64,000 nt of DNA from CADCTM01 sp049671305 (GCA_049671305.1 JBATUR010000105.1:1-64000); one strand, 5' to 3'. Shown: positions 55,836 through 64,000, numbered from the stretch's first letter. Translations and numbers: made by a program. The notes: generated from the letters alone by a model not told the origin.

Positions 55836-56312
55836 TTAGGTAAGTGACCGAATAATGTAGTCAAAATAAGGAGCAACTTCTACAGCATCCTCTTCACTCA
55901 TCATCGATACAGCTTCCTCTTTAATACAGCGCAAAGCTTCAACCCAGTTTCTCAAAGGAATTTCTAAATTGTTGTACATTTCTTTAATGCCAACAGTGCC
56001 AATTTCTTCGAGGGGTTTCTCACTGCCTGCCAAGATAGAATAAGCAATTAAGCGGATATACCAGCCTTGATCTCGTTGACACGAAGCTGTCTTTCTTTCA
56101 TTGCCGCTATTGCTAGGTGTATTAGGACAACGTTCCCAAAATCTGGCACTGCCATTTTGGACAATTTGTTGTTGGTTTTCTGCCAAAAACTTAGCAATGC
56201 GAATTCGTTGTTCTCCTGAGTCTACAAAGTTTTGAAAAACTCGTAGTTCTTTAGGTGCAGGATAACGGGCTTCACTATCTGCATTGAGAATTAACTCTGT
56301 GACAATGCTCAT
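55836..56312 (-). CDS. apcD: Far-red allophycocyanin alpha-like subunit (ApcD-type) 2
   Basis: A 158-residue ApcD-type subunit: MSIVTELILNADSEARYPAP, the RFWERCPNTPSNSG segment, bilin Cys at 78 in TASCQRDQGWYIRL and the end VAPYFDYIIRSLT. It shares the ERCPNTPSNSG block with the other ApcD-type protein, but differs elsewhere, so the two are paralogues rather than copies. Which of ApcD2/D3/D5 it is cannot be said here. An AGGAG site precedes the ATG. Confidence 0.9.
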   Translation of the reverse strand: MSIVTELILNADSEARYPAPKELRVFQNFVDSGEQRIRIAKFLAENQQQIVQNGSARFWERCPNTPSNSGNERKTASCQRDQGWYIRLIAYSILAGSEKPLEEIGTVGIKEMYNNLEIPLRNWVEALRCIKEEAVSMMSEEDAVEVAPYFDYIIRSLT

Positions 56313-56523
56313 AAATTTCTCCTATTTTTATAGTTTTGTTGTTATCATTCAGGACAGATTACCTGAATTATTTTTGCAGAAACTGCTAGCTACATCTTGA
56401 GTAAAAACCGCTACAAGTTGACAACATTTGAAGCTTTAGTTCAACTAAACCTCAGCGATTGATTTGTAGATGCTGAATTTCAAAAACTTGCTTTGATTAG
56501 TTTTTAAATGCATCTTACCAAAA

Positions 56524-57666
56524 TCAGCCATCTATCTGTTGAGCCGTTAGCAGTAAAGGAATTGCTTCTTGAGACATTAAATCCATCGGAAATTGATGAG
56601 AATTTCGCTCTCTGGTTGCGTCTACTCCCAAGTCAGCAAAGTGGATAATATCGACCCAGGTAGGAACAACTTTTCCTTGGCTAACTATTACTGATTGATT
56701 GCCATTAAAACCGTGAAAATTAAAGGCAGCAATATCAACACCCAAAGCCGCTGACCAAATCCCAGCGACAGGAAATGCTGCTAGGAAAAAGTGTAAACTG
56801 CGGGAATTTGGAAAACTCAAACGTCCAAAAGATAACCGTCGTAAATATCTTTGAGATGCCGGAAAACTATATGTTGATGTTTTTTGACCGAGCTTATATC
56901 CTACGTTAATCGATTCTGCGTCGCTACTTTTGCGAATCAGTGTTGAGGTAACCAAAGACCCATGCATGGCACTTAATAATGCACCACCAAATACCCCAAT
57001 TACACCCAACTGATGAAACGGACTCATCAAGATATTATGATCGGCTTGAAACAAAAACATGAAGTTAAAAGTGCCGCAAATTCCTAACGGCATTCCCGAA
57101 CTAAAGCTACCTTGTGCAACTGGATAAACCAATAAAACTGACATGGTAGCGGCAACAGGTGCCGTAAAAGCTAAGGAAATCCAAGGACGCATCCCTAAGC
57201 GATAAGACAATTCCCACTCCCGATCTTGGTAACAAATAATGCCAATTAGGAAGTGCAATACAATTAGTTGATAGGGACCTCCATTGTAAAGCCATTCGTC
57301 TACAGAAGCTGCTTCCCAAATTGGGTAAAAGTGTAAACCAATTGCGGCGGAAGTAGGAATAATTGCGGCGGTAATTAAGTTATTACCGTCTAATAAAGCC
57401 CCAGATATTGGGATTCCAGTTCCATCCATATCCACAGAGGGAGCGGCAATAAAGGCGATGATGAAGACGGTGGTAGCTGTTAAAATTGTGGGAATCATCA
57501 ATATCCCAAACCAGCCGATGTAGATCCGATTTTCAGTACTTGTAACCCATTGACAGAATCGTTCCCACGATATTAAATGCCGCTGTTTTGAAGCATTTAT
57601 TAAGGCTATTTGATTTGTGGGTTCATGACCCGTCGAGGATGTTATTGCACTATCGGACTTAACCAT
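56524..57666 (-). CDS. chlF: Chlorophyll f synthase ChlF (super-rogue D1)
   Basis: A 380-residue D1-like protein. The start at ATG 57666 is chosen because AAGGAG lies 10 nt upstream; a GTG at 57744 would add 26 weakly plausible residues. The published ChlF mark is the QD pair replacing the D1 Met-Gly: here IICYQDREWELSYRLGM, near residue 145. D1 residues for pigments and iron remain (HFLIG, LLSAMHGSLVTSTL, SRSLHFFLAAF). Mn-cluster ligands are partly lost: the D170 site is Ser (SFSSGMPLG), E189 is Asp, and the C-terminal AHNFPLDLA equivalent is SHQFPMDLM with an extension. It oxidises chlorophyll a to f in light. Confidence 0.94.
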   Translation of the reverse strand: MVKSDSAITSSTGHEPTNQIALINASKQRHLISWERFCQWVTSTENRIYIGWFGILMIPTILTATTVFIIAFIAAPSVDMDGTGIPISGALLDGNNLITAAIIPTSAAIGLHFYPIWEAASVDEWLYNGGPYQLIVLHFLIGIICYQDREWELSYRLGMRPWISLAFTAPVAATMSVLLVYPVAQGSFSSGMPLGICGTFNFMFLFQADHNILMSPFHQLGVIGVFGGALLSAMHGSLVTSTLIRKSSDAESINVGYKLGQKTSTYSFPASQRYLRRLSFGRLSFPNSRSLHFFLAAFPVAGIWSAALGVDIAAFNFHGFNGNQSVIVSQGKVVPTWVDIIHFADLGVDATRERNSHQFPMDLMSQEAIPLLLTAQQIDG

Positions 57667-57676
57667 TTTTTGATTG

Positions 57677-57682
57677 CTCCTT
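57677..57682 (-). promoter_or_regulatory. Ribosome binding site that fixes the chlF start
   Basis: On the minus strand AAGGAG lies 10 nt before ATG 57666, with no comparable site before the GTG at 57744. This favours the 380-residue protein. Confidence 0.75.
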
Positions 57683-57964
57683 ATTGAAAGGATAGGAGTC
57701 CCCAAATCACAACGGTTTCCTTTTACCAGAGGTGATTGGGTCACTTTTTATAGTTAAATCAAAGCCGTTCTTTAAACAACTTGATTTAAGCTGATAAAAG
57801 GAGAATAAGCAAAAAATATGAAGAACCGATGAAGGAAGAACAGGTGTTTAATAAACTTTACAAATCAGGTTATTAACAACTCAACTAAAAATCTGAAAAC
57901 CTACACAATTAATGTGAAAGTGGTAGGGACAATAGTATTATCTTGTCGTCCCTGCGCCTCTTTC

Positions 57965-58723
57965 TCAAACTTGAAGCCCGATCGCAAAATTACCCACATA
58001 ACCTTCGGCATTTTTAGTTAGCGACAGCAGCAACTGCTCACCTTCACCTTGAAAAATACCATCTTGATTATTCCTAACAGTGCGTTGTCCTTTAGTGGTA
58101 TAAGGCGACTGGGTATAGACTTGATCCGTAACAGCATCATCAAAGTAAAGCTGCGAAGTAAATTCAGAACTACGCCCCGATGCCGAATTAGTGCGAATCT
58201 TAAAATGAATATGCACAGTTCTACCTGGATAGCAACCCGGATAAACAGTAACAAATTCAGCAATACCCTTGACATTTGTCACTTGATAACCGCGTAAAAA
58301 CTTTTGACCAACACTATTAAAATACGGGTCTGTGACATCCGAATAAACACCCAGCGCGTCACAGTGCCAAACGTCCACAGTTGCACCACTTAAAGGCTGA
58401 CAAGCGCTACCATTAATTCCAGAAACTTGAAACACCAAACGCAACGGTACTCCCGGCTTTACCGAACCATCAGCAGGGTCTGAGCGGATATCAGAGCGAT
58501 CGAGTTTGTTATCAACAAAATAAGGACCCTCGGTTTGTTGCGGTCTTACCACGCAAGCTGGAGCCGTCTGAGGAGATGTTTGAGAGCGACTAACTGATGA
58601 TGCCGACTGCCCACGTAAACAGCCAGCGATTAATACAGCAATATTTCCCCCAAGAAAGCCCAGCACTTCACGTCGCTTAAAAATTGATGCCGCCCAGATG
58701 TTGTGTAAAGGTTCTTTTTTCAT
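57965..58723 (-). CDS. Tat-exported intradiol ring-cleavage dioxygenase
   Basis: From ATG 58723 (a TTG at 58756 is an alternative) the product is 252 residues. It has an N-terminal Tat-type lipoprotein signal (FKRREVLGFLGGNIAVLIAG, then Cys) and an intradiol dioxygenase domain. The domain starts RPQQTEGPYFVDN, and the non-haem Fe(III) ligands are visible as Tyr in LGVYSDV, Tyr in PGCYPGRTVHIHF and the two His of HIH. Family members split catechol-like rings between the hydroxyls. An exported form with unknown substrate is typical of cyanobacteria and soil bacteria. It lies beside the FaRLiP genes with no obvious link. Confidence 0.88.
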   Translation of the reverse strand: MKKEPLHNIWAASIFKRREVLGFLGGNIAVLIAGCLRGQSASSVSRSQTSPQTAPACVVRPQQTEGPYFVDNKLDRSDIRSDPADGSVKPGVPLRLVFQVSGINGSACQPLSGATVDVWHCDALGVYSDVTDPYFNSVGQKFLRGYQVTNVKGIAEFVTVYPGCYPGRTVHIHFKIRTNSASGRSSEFTSQLYFDDAVTDQVYTQSPYTTKGQRTVRNNQDGIFQGEGEQLLLSLTKNAEGYVGNFAIGLQV

Positions 58724-58771
58724 AGCAATTAATATCCTGAAAAAAATTAGCTTCAAAAATCACCAGATTTC

Positions 58772-59049
58772 TCAGGGACACGACCTAAAAACTGAGGTGG
58801 CATCCTGTAAATAAATGAGTCTGCTGAGATTTACCGGACGAGTGCCAGATTGATTACCATTTTGAGGCGTAATTCTCAAAGCTACCAACTGCTGTTCCGT
58901 AACACCTAGCTTGGCAGCGGCAAAATCTGGTTGGGGTGAGTTCTCTATGCGACTTGCTTAGAAGATTGAGCAGTTGCATTCAAAACTGTAACTCCAACGA
59001 TGCCAATCAAAACAGGAAGGGTAATCACTGCAAGCAGTCGGCGTGTCAT
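58772..59049 (-). pseudogene. Small secreted protein broken by a frameshift
   Basis: From ATG 59049 a 34-residue frame holds a signal peptide (MTRRLLAVITLPVLIGIVGV, TVLNATAQSSKQVA) and stops at 58945. The next frame continues without interruption to 58772 and looks like the mature protein: ENSPQPDFAAAKLGVTEQQL, then RITPQNGNQ and a tail. A one-base change near 58945 would join them into a secreted protein of about 90 residues. I do not recognise a family beyond this 'signal plus LGVTEQQL' look. Confidence 0.5.
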
Positions 59050-59199
59050 CTTTCTAAGATTGAGTTATTTGTCTATGATTTAATTAAGCGCCTCCTTTGA
59101 TTACAGTTTGCCTATCTCAATTACAGTTTTGTAATATTACTTTGGTGAATTGAGTAGACAATAAGGTTATACGCTGCATCGACAGCAGGAGGAATTTCA

Positions 59200-59751
59200 A
59201 TGCCTGGTTTGACAGTTAAAGACCTAGAAAAATTAAACGTGCAAAATCCGAATTATCGGATGGAGTTAGTAAGCGGGGAGATTGTGGTTATGAGTCCGTC
59301 AGGGTATGAATCTGATGAAGTCGCGGCTGAGATTATCCGACTTGTGGGAAATTGGGTAAGACCGCGCAAGTTAGGGCGCGTGACTGCATCTAATGCGGGC
59401 TTTATTCTCCCCAATGCTGACCAAGATGTGCGTGCACCTGATGCCTCTTTTGTACTAGCAGAAAGATTACGGCGAACCACTTCAGATTATGCTCAGTTAG
59501 TTCCTGATTTAATGTTTGAAGTTAAGTCTAAAACTGATTCTTTGTCTAAATTGCGTGAAAAGATTCAGCAGTTTTTGACTTTAGGGACGATTGTTGGAGT
59601 ATTAGTTGATCCGCGCAGTCGGACGCTGGAGGTTTATCGTTTGGGTGTGGAGAAAGAGGTTTTGGGAGATGGGGATGTGTTCGTGGTACCGGAATTGTTG
59701 CCTGGGTGGGAAATGGTAGTTGCGGAAATTTGGGCACCGGAGTTTGATTAG
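59200..59751 (+). CDS. Uma2-family (DUF820) putative endonuclease
   Basis: A 183-residue Uma2 protein: LTVKDLEKLNVQNPNYRMEL, the DQDVRAPDASFVLAERLRR core Asp segment, LVPDLMFEVKSKTDSLSKLR (ExK of the PD-(D/E)XK-like fold) and GTIVGVLVDPRSRTLEVYR. The length is normal and the frame intact. It is the only plus-strand gene between chlF and the rfpA-like gene. A good GGAGG site lies before ATG 59200. The biochemical role is uncertain. Confidence 0.87.
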   Translation: MPGLTVKDLEKLNVQNPNYRMELVSGEIVVMSPSGYESDEVAAEIIRLVGNWVRPRKLGRVTASNAGFILPNADQDVRAPDASFVLAERLRRTTSDYAQLVPDLMFEVKSKTDSLSKLREKIQQFLTLGTIVGVLVDPRSRTLEVYRLGVEKEVLGDGDVFVVPELLPGWEMVVAEIWAPEFD

Positions 59752-59812
59752 GAGGGGAAAAGGCAAAAGGAAGATTACATCAGGTATGTGAAGCTTTCAC
59801 TTCTCTTTATTT

Positions 59813-61657
59813 TCAGGCATCCATTGCTTGTAGCTTGGCATAAAGACATAGGTAAAGTGTCAGCCACCAAAGATATATAATTTGGGGTTGAAAAAATTGA
59901 CTGTAATCAAACAAACCGTGGCAGATATCGTTCCTGATATTGGAACCCATGCGTTCAATCAACAAGCCCCTCAATGTAAAAATAATGTTTTCAGTCAAAA
60001 GCTCTTTTAAATCAGGAGAATATAGAACTTTGTTGAGAAGATAATCATCTTGAATCACCTCGGGCTTAGAGGTAATAAAATTGTGCTGCTTCAAAAGATG
60101 ACGTAAGGAATTTTCTAATTGTGGGATCAATAGATGTGCTGCAATCACGGGATCTCCATGTAAGCCAGTCAGAAAACCCCTTACATAGAGAGGTTCACGC
60201 CCTTGAGGAATGAAGGGATTTCCATCAACAATGAAAGATAAGTCATCTAGGCTTACATCATGCTCAGAGCAAATTTGCTTACAAGCAGGAGAAATAAAGT
60301 TTAGTCCATACCAGCCCTGGTAAAATTTATCAACTTTGAACATAGTATTTTCTAGCTGATTTTCACTGTTTCCACTAATAGCTTTTGTTTTTCCTTCCTC
60401 ATCTACTAAAGCCGTTGGAATTAGATATTGAATTTTGTGTGACTTTATATCCTGTTCTGCTTCTGCTTGTAAATCCTCAATGCTCTTAATCAGACTACAT
60501 CTAAAAGCTAGAGCGTAAATTGCATCGCGAAGTGACTTACCTGTTACTAACTCTATAGCAGTTTGTTGCATTTCCTTGTCATCAAACTGACTATAATCAA
60601 AAGGAATGTCAATCATCTGGTACATAGACTTTTGCTGATAATCAAGCATTTGTTTGTGCAATTCCTGTATGCGCTCAGAAGTATCTTGCCTTTTTTGAAA
60701 AGTATCCTCAATCTTCCTGAAAGCTTGGATAGCTCTTTTAATACGTCCAGCAGCTACAGCATAACTATTGGGTTCTTTCCCAACCAAAGCTTGTTGAGCG
60801 TACCAAGCCTCTGCTTCTGCAATATCCAAACTTGCCCTGCGTTCAGCTTCTTGATCGCCAGCTATCTTGTGCCACTTGCTCTCTATCTCGCGGTAGGCTA
60901 ACTTTTGATAAAAAGCTTTATGATAATCTTGCAATTTGTCTGCATAGACCGCCTTTTGAGCAGCAACAGTTGCACATTTAGCTGCATAGCTTTGAAAATC
61001 GCTATGGATAGCATTAAGACTTTTCTTTAGCTCTTTCTGAAGTACCTTCATAGCACTACCTGTCAAAAATTCATCTTCTACATCTGCATAGCGATCTATA
61101 AGATTGTCAATATACTTAGCTACTAGACAGCGCATTGCCGTACTCTTCTTACCATCAATTAGTAGTGCTAAATGTGCTGCTCGTTGTATCCGGTCACGGC
61201 AGCTTGTGTATTCATCAACATCTTCAAGAGTTTTTGCCGCTTGAAGATAAGACTCTACAGCAACTCTAGCCATTTGGATTGGTCTAGTTCTGTCTGTATC
61301 TCGCTTACAAATCCAGAGGATATCGGCTATTCTTGCTTTCATCTCAGGATCACTTACTGTCGCGATCAACTCTCTCAAGATGGCTAAGTCATTATCGGAC
61401 AATCTTTCTGAGATCATCTTTTCCATAAAGGAAGTATTATTTGAGCCAGTAAGCGCCATCGATAGACAGGTGATTTTACTCAAAAATGAGAAAATATTTT
61501 GAGCTAAACTGTCACCATAGGATTGATATTCTTCAGCTTTAGCTCGAAATAATTCACTATAGTTTTGACATTTCTTTTGGTGCGCTTGAGATAGTATTTC
61601 TGTCCATTGATACTTGGTGAAATCTGATAAATCAAATGACGGTATATCTTGCGACAT
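59813..61657 (-). CDS. DUF4209-like protein with C-terminal HEPN-type motif
   Basis: A 614-residue, largely helical protein of unknown function. No signal peptide or membrane segment is evident. The C-terminal part (from about residue 440) resembles DUF4209: ERMGSNIRNDICHGLFDYSQ contains R-x4-H (RNDICH), as in HEPN RNases, with LLTENIIFTLRGLLI before it. HEPN domains often act in toxin or phage-defence systems. No antitoxin-like partner is directly next to it. It lies between the dioxygenase/Uma2 genes and the rfpA-like gene and looks unrelated to far-red acclimation. Confidence 0.65.
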   Translation of the reverse strand: MSQDIPSFDLSDFTKYQWTEILSQAHQKKCQNYSELFRAKAEEYQSYGDSLAQNIFSFLSKITCLSMALTGSNNTSFMEKMISERLSDNDLAILRELIATVSDPEMKARIADILWICKRDTDRTRPIQMARVAVESYLQAAKTLEDVDEYTSCRDRIQRAAHLALLIDGKKSTAMRCLVAKYIDNLIDRYADVEDEFLTGSAMKVLQKELKKSLNAIHSDFQSYAAKCATVAAQKAVYADKLQDYHKAFYQKLAYREIESKWHKIAGDQEAERRASLDIAEAEAWYAQQALVGKEPNSYAVAAGRIKRAIQAFRKIEDTFQKRQDTSERIQELHKQMLDYQQKSMYQMIDIPFDYSQFDDKEMQQTAIELVTGKSLRDAIYALAFRCSLIKSIEDLQAEAEQDIKSHKIQYLIPTALVDEEGKTKAISGNSENQLENTMFKVDKFYQGWYGLNFISPACKQICSEHDVSLDDLSFIVDGNPFIPQGREPLYVRGFLTGLHGDPVIAAHLLIPQLENSLRHLLKQHNFITSKPEVIQDDYLLNKVLYSPDLKELLTENIIFTLRGLLIERMGSNIRNDICHGLFDYSQFFQPQIIYLWWLTLYLCLYAKLQAMDA

Positions 61658-61820
61658 ATTGATAGGCTGTCAAGTAGTGAGCAGAGTTAGCAAAGTGATA
61701 AACTGTCTCCAATCCAGCTATGGTAGATATAGATTCTCAAAGGTTACATATTTCTACTAAATTGTAGTATTAAAAGCTGGAACCTGCGGTAATTTGTTGA
61801 TACGGCGGTCTAACCTATGC

Positions 61821-63380
61821 TCAACTAAAAAGTTGCCTTAGCTTTTTGCTGCAAAGAGGCGATCGCTCGCCTGCTGAGTTGAGAATTAAGGCGTTTTGAT
61901 GACTAAGCCGTTGTAGGGAAGCCCTTGCTTGCTTACGTTCTTGAAGTGCGCGTTCGCGTTCGCCAATTTCTTGTAATAATTTGGTATTAGCTGTTCTTAA
62001 TTCTGTGGTGCGTTCTAAAACTCGTTGTTCGAGTTCGGCGTTTAAGGCACAGATTTTCACTTCGGCAAGTTTACGTTCGGTGATGTCTTTCTCTAGGTCT
62101 GCGTTGAGGGCGTGGAGACGGTTATACAGTTCGTATTGATGAATTGCTAAGGCAAAATGACTGCCTAAACTTTGGGACAGTTCAATTTCGGCTGCTGTCC
62201 AGTCGCGGGTTTGACCTTGTTTTAATTCGCGCCAAGCTTCAAAGGATGCCCTCGGTCGTAGGTTCCTCTTTTCATCTGCGTCTGGTTGTCCTGCCCACAG
62301 GGTTTCTATGTCTATTTCTGGGCGAAAGATGCTTAAATAACCAAGTCTTTGTTGGCGATATTGCAACTCAACGATTAAGACGCCGCGAATGGGGGTATTT
62401 AAAAAGGCATTTTGTAGTTCTTGTGGCAAGGTGGCTTGGTATAAGTCGGTAATTGCCCAATCTGCACTGACTGTGGCTGTGTCTAACCAGGTTTGCCAGT
62501 AAGGGTGTTGTTCGATAGTCCAGGAGGCGCTAGGTTGCTCTCCAAAGGTTACTAGTTGGGCGGTTTGGTCGGGGGTATGGGGGGTGATGTAGATTCTGCC
62601 ACCAATCCCCTGGAGGGCATTGACGGTCTGTTCTAGTGCCTGTTGCAGTTGCATTTCGGTCATGGAATGCAGCAATTTGGCAACACGGTTGATGGTGGCT
62701 TCTTGTTGTGCCTGGATGCGGGCTTGTTCGAGTAAAGTGGATTGTGCGATCGCGATTGAGACTTGATCAGCGACGAGTTGTACTACCTGCAATTCTCGTT
62801 CTGTGACTTGTCGGGGTGAGGCGTGATGGGATACCAACAGCCCCCACAAGCGGGTTGCCAAGGTATTGGCATCGCGATGCAAAATTGGCACAACCAAGGA
62901 AGATTGTACGCCCATCGTGGTCAGATATTCCACATGACAAGGATCGACTGGGCGAAATCGCAGATCATCAGTGGCTAAGGAGTCTCCGGTTTCTGGACAA
63001 TCTAAAGGACTTAAGCCAATTTGCTGTTGTGCCACATCGACAATGGAACGTTGACGCGCTTTCAGGAACAATTCGCGGGCGCTAGGAGGAATATCATCTG
63101 CTGGAAAATTCTGCCTTAAGAGTGAGGGTAAGTGATTTTCTTGAACTGATTCGGCAACGACTTCGCCACTGCCATCGTCATGAAATCGATACACTTTAAC
63201 ACGGTCAGTTCCCAGAAAGGCACGGACTTCTGCAACTGTGCCAGAAAGGATCGCGGGTAATTCTAAAGATTGACGAATCCGATTCATCATCCGGTGCAGC
63301 AAAACTTCCAGGGAAGCAATTTGTTTGTCATTTCCCAGAGGTAAAGCTGCATTTGGGGGAGAATTACTCGGTTGCGTCAT
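61821..63380 (-). CDS. rfpA: Knotless phytochrome photosensory protein, truncated (RfpA-like)
   Basis: A 519-residue protein with GAF then PHY domains and no PAS before the GAF, as in RfpA, the FaRLiP red/far-red sensor. The bilin-binding Cys lies near 146 in DPCHVEYLTTMGVQSSLVVP. The PHY tongue signature PRASF is near 376 (NLRPRASFEAWRELKQG). A coiled coil follows (about 410-505), ending ALILNSAGE. That phrase normally opens a PAS domain, but here a short foreign tail (RSPLCSKKLRQLFS) and a stop follow, at a HIP1 site. No PAS or histidine kinase follows within 160 bp. The gene ends as a sensor without output. Confidence 0.85.
   Translation of the reverse strand: MTQPSNSPPNAALPLGNDKQIASLEVLLHRMMNRIRQSLELPAILSGTVAEVRAFLGTDRVKVYRFHDDGSGEVVAESVQENHLPSLLRQNFPADDIPPSARELFLKARQRSIVDVAQQQIGLSPLDCPETGDSLATDDLRFRPVDPCHVEYLTTMGVQSSLVVPILHRDANTLATRLWGLLVSHHASPRQVTERELQVVQLVADQVSIAIAQSTLLEQARIQAQQEATINRVAKLLHSMTEMQLQQALEQTVNALQGIGGRIYITPHTPDQTAQLVTFGEQPSASWTIEQHPYWQTWLDTATVSADWAITDLYQATLPQELQNAFLNTPIRGVLIVELQYRQQRLGYLSIFRPEIDIETLWAGQPDADEKRNLRPRASFEAWRELKQGQTRDWTAAEIELSQSLGSHFALAIHQYELYNRLHALNADLEKDITERKLAEVKICALNAELEQRVLERTTELRTANTKLLQEIGERERALQERKQARASLQRLSHQNALILNSAGERSPLCSKKLRQLFS
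61859..61866. repeat. HIP1 octamer at the rfpA truncation point
   Basis: GCGATCGC lies at the exact point where the rfpA-like reading frame leaves recognisable sequence. Other HIP1 sites in the window include 32514-32521, 40776-40783 and the one split in psbD. Confidence 0.85.
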
Positions 63381-63426
63381 CTTTAAATAACTTATATCGA
63401 AAAGAACTATCTGTCTTTGTTGATCA

Positions 63427-64000
63427 TTAGCGAGTTTTGCTGCTTTGTAAGGAAGAAAAATTATTTTCTGCTTGATAAGGTGAGGCTTGAGAAAGATGAT
63501 TTAGGTTATCTGATTTCCGTAGTGTTTGAACTCTTTCTAAACGATTTAGTACGCGAGTTACTAGTTCTTGTGCAACTCTTGGTTTACTTACAAAGTCATC
63601 AGCACCAGCACTAAATACTTGATGAACGATATCTGCCTCTTGATGAACAGTGAGAAATAAAACAGGCAAGCTGCTCCATTCTGAATTATTTCTAATTGCC
63701 TGACATAAGTCAATACCGCTAAAGTGAGGCATTTCTAAATCAAGTATTAACAAATCTGGCGAGAATTCTGCCAAGATTTTCCAAAATTGTAAGGGTTCAG
63801 TTAAGGTCGTAAGTTTCAGTCCCCAAGGTGGTAGTAATGTTTCTATAGCAGCAAGGATTTGTGGATCGTCATCGACTGCCATGATTTTGGCTGGCATGAC
63901 TTTTTTCTGATCTTTGGGAGCCTGGTTAATATGCCCGGATGCTGGCTTTTTTAGTTCTAATTGTAGAAGTCCAACTCGATCCCAAAATTGAAATTTTTGA
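63427..64000 (-). CDS. rfpB: Response regulator, C-terminal receiver (RfpB-like), partial
   Basis: The frame is open to the window edge, so this is the C-terminal part of a larger protein; the ATG at 63897 is internal. The edge part (WDRVGLLQLELKKPASGH) is a linker. The receiver domain has the acidic pocket AVDDDPQIL, the phospho-acceptor Asp in LLILDLEMPHFSG and the conserved Lys in DDFVSKPRV. This resembles the final receiver of RcaC/RfpB-type regulators, which have receivers flanking a DNA-binding domain. RfpB is the DNA-binding activator of FaRLiP. The stop lies 46 bp before the rfpA-like start. Confidence 0.75.
   Translation of the reverse strand, partial: QKFQFWDRVGLLQLELKKPASGHINQAPKDQKKVMPAKIMAVDDDPQILAAIETLLPPWGLKLTTLTEPLQFWKILAEFSPDLLILDLEMPHFSGIDLCQAIRNNSEWSSLPVLFLTVHQEADIVHQVFSAGADDFVSKPRVAQELVTRVLNRLERVQTLRKSDNLNHLSQASPYQAENNFSSLQSSKTR

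Noticed and set aside
57667..57744. GTG start 26 codons upstream for chlF
   Set aside because: No ribosome site precedes it, whereas ATG 57666 has AAGGAG at good spacing.
63427..63897. Stand-alone 156-residue response regulator (RfpC-like)
   Set aside because: The frame is open without a stop up to the window edge, so the ATG at 63897 is probably internal to a larger RfpB-like protein.

Overview
The window is cyanobacterial chromosomal DNA. It carries photosystem II and phycobilisome genes, ApcD/ApcB/ApcE paralogues, a knotless phytochrome, many HIP1 octamers (GCGATCGC) and several families of short palindromic repeats. Genus cannot be fixed from sequence alone. The far-red-light photoacclimation (FaRLiP) genes point to a terrestrial, mat-forming or shaded-niche cyanobacterium with a chlorophyll f pathway.

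Layout. 1-17.7 kb is housekeeping and accessory DNA: a methyltransferase, a Mut7-C RNase-like protein, a GST, a NACHT-type STAND NTPase carrying a hexameric minisatellite, carB, two-ended repeats around a dynamin-like GTPase, ispG and several small proteins. 18.1-19.8 kb is an ExbB/ExbD proton-channel pair. 20.2-24.8 kb holds a PAS-GGDEF-EAL protein, a phosphodiester glycosidase-like lipoprotein and trhO, followed by tRNA-Ala(TGC). 25.2-31.7 kb is a periplasmic aldehyde oxidoreductase locus (PaoA/B/C-like subunits, an XdhC-family chaperone and a MocA-like cytidylyltransferase), interrupted by an rbp gene and followed by a SufU/NifU-like scaffold. 32.3-44.4 kb is a three-gene, three-module NRPS locus (C-A-T, docking-C-A-MT-T, C-A-T-TE). 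A manual reading of the A-domain codes predicts Ile/Val, N-methyl-Leu and a Phe-like residue. A WGR-DUF4132 protein follows.

47.8-64.0 kb is a FaRLiP cluster, all structural genes on the minus strand: psbB2, psbC2, psbD, apcE2, apcD-like, apcB2, apcD-like and chlF. Then come an intradiol dioxygenase, a broken small secreted protein, a Uma2 protein (plus strand), a DUF4209/HEPN-like protein, an rfpA-like knotless phytochrome and the end of an rfpB-like response regulator cut by the window edge.

Main observation. The FaRLiP cluster carries three independent lesions. psbC2 has a 1-nt frameshift. psbD has an in-frame 24-bp insertion that splits a HIP1 site. The rfpA-like gene stops just where its PAS/kinase part should begin, at a HIP1 site. 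No PSI paralogues (psaA2/psaB2 and others) and no FaRLiP psbA besides chlF are visible. Either the cluster is decaying or dispersed, or the assembly contains errors; resequencing would separate these. Short palindromic elements also sit inside the NACHT gene and at the end of a small conserved gene, so repeat-driven remodelling of coding sequences recurs across the window.
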